A stretch of 11,935 nucleotides of DNA from Planctomycetota bacterium (GTDB lineage Bacteria > Planctomycetota > Planctomycetia > Planctomycetales > Planctomycetaceae), in contig JAJRTM010000894.1 of assembly GCA_024278285.1 (NCBI GenBank), positions 1-11,935 on the forward strand, in the 5' to 3' direction. A program made the translations under genes and the position numbers. The notes under the pieces are model-generated. The model saw only the letters and a program-made list of their open reading frames with translations. It was not told where the DNA came from and searched no databases. Positions 7,633 to 11,935 of this stretch are shown in pieces; the stretch's first letter is position 1; each line of letters starts with the position of its first letter.

Positions 7633-7652
7633 TCTTCTTTCGAAAACAGTGT

Positions 7653-8411
7653 TTATTCCGCGGAATCAACAGACTCAACAGAAATTGATCTCATTAAGGT
7701 ATCCCCAGGTTCTTCGGATGCGTTTCCGGGCGTAGTCGTCTTTCGTGCGTGGGCAGCAGTCGCCGAAGCGATATATACAACCGCCAGAACTGCAAATATA
7801 TAAGCCTGAATAATTCCTGTCAGCAACCCCAGCAAATTGATGAGAACCGGAACAAACAATGGCACGAAACCGACAAGAATGGCTGCCAGCACTGCACCAC
7901 TCATCATGTGCCCATACAAACGAACCGCAAGAGCCAGCGTTCGAGACAGTTCTCCAATAACATTAAAGGGCAACATTATCACGGTCGGCTGCAAATACTG
8001 CCTTAGATAATTACGAAAGCCCTGCTTTGAAATACCAAAAAAGGGAACAGCAAAAAAAACACACGTTGCCAGCGCAGCCGTGGTTGAAAGCGAAGCCGTG
8101 GGCGGCTGAAAACCGGGGACGACAACCAGTAAATTACTAAAGACAATAAAAAGAAACAGAGTTCCTGCAAACGCAAGATAAGGCTCTGGTTTTTGAGCAC
8201 TGATATCTCTGACCTGCTTGCGAATCGTGATAACTGCCAGTTCTAACAAATGCTGCCAGCGAGAAATCGAACCGTCTTGTTTCAAACGCCTCGACATGAA
8301 TAACGAACCAAGCGTCAGAAATGTTGTGACCAAAAGTGAATTCACAATCGTTGCATTGATCGGGAATCCACCTAAACGAAAATAGATCGTGTTATCGGGA
8401 TCAAACAGCAT
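7653..8411 (-). CDS. atpB: N-type ATPase a subunit (ion channel stator)
   Basis: This membrane subunit has the two half-channels through which ions reach and leave the c ring. It has 252 residues. Hydrophobic segments lie near 20-40, 78-98, 106-126, 143-175 and 180-215. The essential arginine is R164 in SRTLALAVRLYGHMMSG, equivalent to Arg210 of E. coli (RLFGN). The start is the ATG at 8411, backed by GGAGGAG 4 nt upstream and by a normal N-terminus (MLFDPDNTIYF). A longer in-frame start at 8432 would only add a basic heptapeptide inside atpR. It overlaps atpR by 11 bp. A hydrophilic C-terminal tail of roughly 30 residues follows the last helix. This is longer than I would expect and of unknown role. 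Confidence 0.94.
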   Translation of the reverse strand: MLFDPDNTIYFRLGGFPINATIVNSLLVTTFLTLGSLFMSRRLKQDGSISRWQHLLELAVITIRKQVRDISAQKPEPYLAFAGTLFLFIVFSNLLVVVPGFQPPTASLSTTAALATCVFFAVPFFGISKQGFRNYLRQYLQPTVIMLPFNVIGELSRTLALAVRLYGHMMSGAVLAAILVGFVPLFVPVLINLLGLLTGIIQAYIFAVLAVVYIASATAAHARKTTTPGNASEEPGDTLMRSISVESVDSAE

Positions 8412-8709
8412 GCTTCTCCTCCTCTGTTTCATCGACAGCTAAACTCACCAGAATGAATCGGGCTGCGGTGAAACCAATCATAAAGCAAACGAGCATTCCG
8501 AGTCCCTGTTGAATGACAGCAAATAAGAGAGTGGCAATACAGACCAATCGAAGCAGAGTAAAGAAGATCAACCAGCCAAATGCGTGTTCCCTTTTGACCG
8601 CGATGCGAATTGAACAACGCATCCAATAAAAATAAAGCAAGCCTGTCCCCAAGCCAATAAACAGGCTCAAGCCGTATGTTTTCAATATTAAAATCAGAAT
8701 TTCAAACAT
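8401..8709 (-). CDS. atpR: N-type ATPase accessory membrane protein AtpR
   Basis: This is a small (102 aa) protein with three predicted membrane helices (about 3-29, 44-66, 70-91) and a charged C-terminus (DETEEEKHAV). It occupies the atpR position between atpQ and atpB that is specific to N-ATPase operons. Two arginines lie within hydrophobic helices: R54 (TLLRLVCIAT) and R84 (TAARFILVSL). Buried arginines could pair with the c-subunit carboxylates, so an assembly or c-ring role is plausible, but that is inference. The ATG at 8709 has only a weak purine-rich AAGAAAG upstream. atpQ ends 44 bp before it, and its 3' end overlaps atpB. Identification rests mainly on position, length and topology. 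Confidence 0.85.
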   Translation of the reverse strand: MFEILILILKTYGLSLFIGLGTGLLYFYWMRCSIRIAVKREHAFGWLIFFTLLRLVCIATLLFAVIQQGLGMLVCFMIGFTAARFILVSLAVDETEEEKHAV

Positions 8710-8753
8710 TTATTAAATTCTTTCTTACAGACGCAGATGTAAACTCCAGCCTG

Positions 8754-9071
8754 CTATTTGCTTGAATTATCATGTTGACTTTCGGACATAATCCATTGCC
8801 AGGCGGTCACACATCCTATTGCTAAACCGCAAAACATGAGCATCAATGTCCACGAGTAACGACTCGGATAAGCTCGATCAATCCACCAGCCAATTGCCAC
8901 TCCAACCAACGTGGGCGTGACAACAGACCAACCGATCACGCCAAAGGCTCCCAGTCCAAACCAGACCGAACGATTTCGGTTTTTCCGGGCAGCCAGGTGG
9001 CGTTGCTCGGCTCGTCCAACTTGTTTCTGAAACTGTTTTTGTGATCGTCCTGACGGACTATTTTCGGGCAT
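8754..9071 (-). CDS. atpQ: N-type ATPase accessory membrane protein AtpQ (AtpI-like)
   Basis: This 105-residue protein has a basic, Gln- and Arg-rich cytoplasmic N-terminus and two membrane helices (about 37-62 and 74-94). The sequence between and within them (GLGAFGVIGWSVVTPTLVGV, then GWWIDR, then SWTLMLMFCGLAIGC) is the AtpQ pattern. The family is related to AtpI/AtpZ, small proteins linked to assembly of F-ATPase c rings or to Mg2+ supply. The exact function in N-ATPases is not settled. The ATG at 9071 is preferred because GGAGG at 9082-9086 is 10 nt upstream. A TTG at 9080 (TTGA overlap with the atpC stop) is possible but lies only 1 nt from that GGAGG. Confidence 0.87.
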   Translation of the reverse strand: MPENSPSGRSQKQFQKQVGRAEQRHLAARKNRNRSVWFGLGAFGVIGWSVVTPTLVGVAIGWWIDRAYPSRYSWTLMLMFCGLAIGCVTAWQWIMSESQHDNSSK

Positions 9072-9076
9072 CCTGA

Positions 9077-10983
<1,907 letters not shown>

Positions 10984-10991
10984 TCAATAAC

Positions 10992-11020
10992 ATTGTAGCA
11001 TATCACCACTGTTGCGTCTT
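10992..11020 (-). promoter_or_regulatory. Probable atp operon promoter (extended -10)
   Basis: On the minus strand TGCTACAAT (11000 down to 10992) is an extended -10 element, TACAAT being one change from the TATAAT consensus. A weak -35-like AAGACG (11020-11015) sits 17 bp upstream and keeps only the GAC core. Transcription would start near 10985, giving a leader of about 38 nt before the atpD ATG. The element lies a few bases beyond the broken end of the transposase-like frame. Confidence 0.45.
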
Positions 11021-11404
11021 CTGAATGGGGGGAGGCAGGCAGGGCTGCTCCATTCCCCATGCAGCATCGAGCGGCAAATAACATTTGCCTCCGCTGTCGG
11101 GTTGAAAAATTCTTCGGGGAAGTCTCATTTCGCCGCCCGGTGTGAGAAACGTTTTTTCGCTGATGCACTTGAATCGATAGATTTGGCCTTTCACGTCGAG
11201 AACCGTTTTGTCTTCATCGATTTCATGTTCTTCCAGCCATGTTCTCATCGCAGTAACCCAAGCGATTGAGGCCAGTTTGTTGAGAACTTCCGAAACCTGG
11301 GAAGCAGACTGCAGATTCAATTCCCCCTCAATTAGTTGTTCCGCTTCCTGAAAAATATCCTTGACTTTGTCACAAACATTCTCGATCATTCGCTGTGTCA
11401 ACAT
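11003..11404 (-). pseudogene. Truncated transposase-like protein, N-terminal fragment
   Basis: The frame from the ATG at 11404 gives 133 residues. An N-terminal helical stretch (MLTQRMIENVCDKVKDIFQ... LNLQSASQVSEVLNKLASIA) is followed by FLTPGGEMRLPRRIFQPDSG, GKCYLPLD and AWGME. This resembles the start of ISKra4/UPF0236-type transposases, where a 'T-fGe---rR-y-' strand precedes a 'PLD--lG' motif. After AWGME the sequence changes to a low-similarity proline-rich tail (PPPIQKTQQW) and stops. Neither other frame resumes a transposase-like sequence, so the catalytic part has been deleted. The stop falls next to the atp promoter. Its start codon shares a base with the stop of the recombinase fragment upstream (TGATG). 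Family assignment is from pattern recognition, and it could also be an uncharacterised planctomycete protein. Confidence 0.55.
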
Positions 11405-11935
11405 CACGGAAAGGAATCTTTTTGAAAAGACAAATACGTAACACCGCGCCTGCACTCTTTTTCTGTCAGGCCGGAAAGTGCCGGTTCCCGATCAAGACTG
11501 AAACGGCGTTGCCTAAAGACAGAACCTGTCGCACGACCAGCCAACATAAGACGCAAAACATCCCACAACGGTTTAATCAACGGAATTTCTCGTTCATTTC
11601 TGATTTTCACCTGCCAACCAAGTTGAGGCTTATTGCGGACATAGAGCATACCCGTTTCCAGATCGAGATCATCCGGCAACAGCAAATGCACCAACTCTCC
11701 CGGACGCAGACCGGTTAAAATTAAAGTTAGAAACAGAGGGAATTGCCAGTCATCACAGGCTTGTAGGAATTTCCACTCCTGTTCATCGCTGAAAACGACC
11801 ACCGGTTTAGAATTTTCTACCGGTATACGATCCAGGTCGAGTGAAGAAAAAGAATTTTCCGCATACGGCGAAAGGTGCCGTCGTTTGACTGCGTAGTTGA
11901 ACATGCTCCGACAGCATTGCAAAATGTATTTGATT
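11404..11935 (-). pseudogene. Tyrosine recombinase/integrase fragment, truncated at its 3' end and running off the window
   Basis: The frame is open to the window edge (residues IKYIL precede LQCCRSMFNYAVKRRH), so the N-terminus is outside. Visible parts are the end of the core-binding domain (SMFNYAVKRRHLSPYAEN) and the first half of the catalytic domain. TGLRPGEL carries the first catalytic Arg (codon 11706-11704), and the beta-hairpin with QLGWQVKIRNEREIPL carries the expected catalytic Lys. The frame then ends at 11404 after FQKDSFP, before any H-x-x-R box or the Tyr nucleophile, so the product cannot be an active recombinase as encoded here. The last ~10-15 residues probably are not native to it, suggesting that the transposase-like sequence was joined to it by insertion or deletion. 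Confidence 0.7.

Noticed and set aside
8412..8432. Longer atpB start at 8432
   Set aside because: The ATG at 8411 has GGAGGAG at good spacing and gives the normal N-terminus.
8754..9071. Ordinary F-ATPase AtpI
   Set aside because: The two-helix topology, the GWSVVTPTL motif and the position between atpC and atpR fit AtpQ of N-type operons.

Overview
The window shows two opposed gene clusters and a scarred right edge. The base composition is moderate (by eye roughly 45-50% GC). The organism is a bacterium. A planctomycete is my best guess, based on the style of the tyrosine recombinase and transposase remnants at the right edge and on the type of dispersed palindrome between hypD and hypE. 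That assignment is inference from memory of the families, not a search result.

Left, plus strand (1-3988): NiFe-hydrogenase maturation genes in the order hypF (5' end cut by the window) - hypC - hypD - hypE. HypF and HypE make the cyanide ligand from carbamoyl phosphate (carbamoyl transfer to the C-terminal Cys of HypE, then dehydration). HypC and HypD carry the Fe(CN)2CO unit that is delivered to the hydrogenase large subunit. hypC and hypD are tightly coupled, and hypD appears to start at TTG. hypD and hypE are separated by 251 bp holding a perfect 14-bp palindrome and a long imperfect inverted repeat (27-nt arms, 42-nt loop). No hydrogenase structural genes, hypA or hypB are visible, so they would lie outside the window or elsewhere.

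Centre, minus strand (10947 down to 4001): a complete nine-gene rotary ATPase operon in the order atpD-atpC-atpQ-atpR-atpB-atpE-atpF-atpA-atpG. The order, the two extra membrane genes atpQ and atpR, the absence of a separate delta gene (atpH), the delta-like C-terminus on AtpF, and the two carboxylates in the c subunit identify it as an N-type ATPase (N-ATPase). These are usually a second, horizontally acquired F-type ATPase. F1 is AtpA, D, G and C; Fo is AtpB, E and F; AtpQ and AtpR are accessory membrane proteins. Most genes overlap by ATGA or are a few bases apart. The exception is a 129-bp gap after the c-subunit gene. hypE and atpG converge with only 12 bp between their stop codons.

Right edge, minus strand (11003-11935): the 3'-truncated remnant of a tyrosine recombinase, which also runs off the window, followed directly by the N-terminal part of a transposase-like gene that breaks off just before the probable atp promoter. 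This is a mobile-element scar immediately upstream of a mobile type of operon.

I found no wholly undescribed system. The points most worth checking are the ion specificity of the c ring, the b-delta fusion, the mobile-element scar that abuts the ATPase promoter, and the palindromic element in the hyp cluster. No RNA genes or CRISPR arrays were seen.
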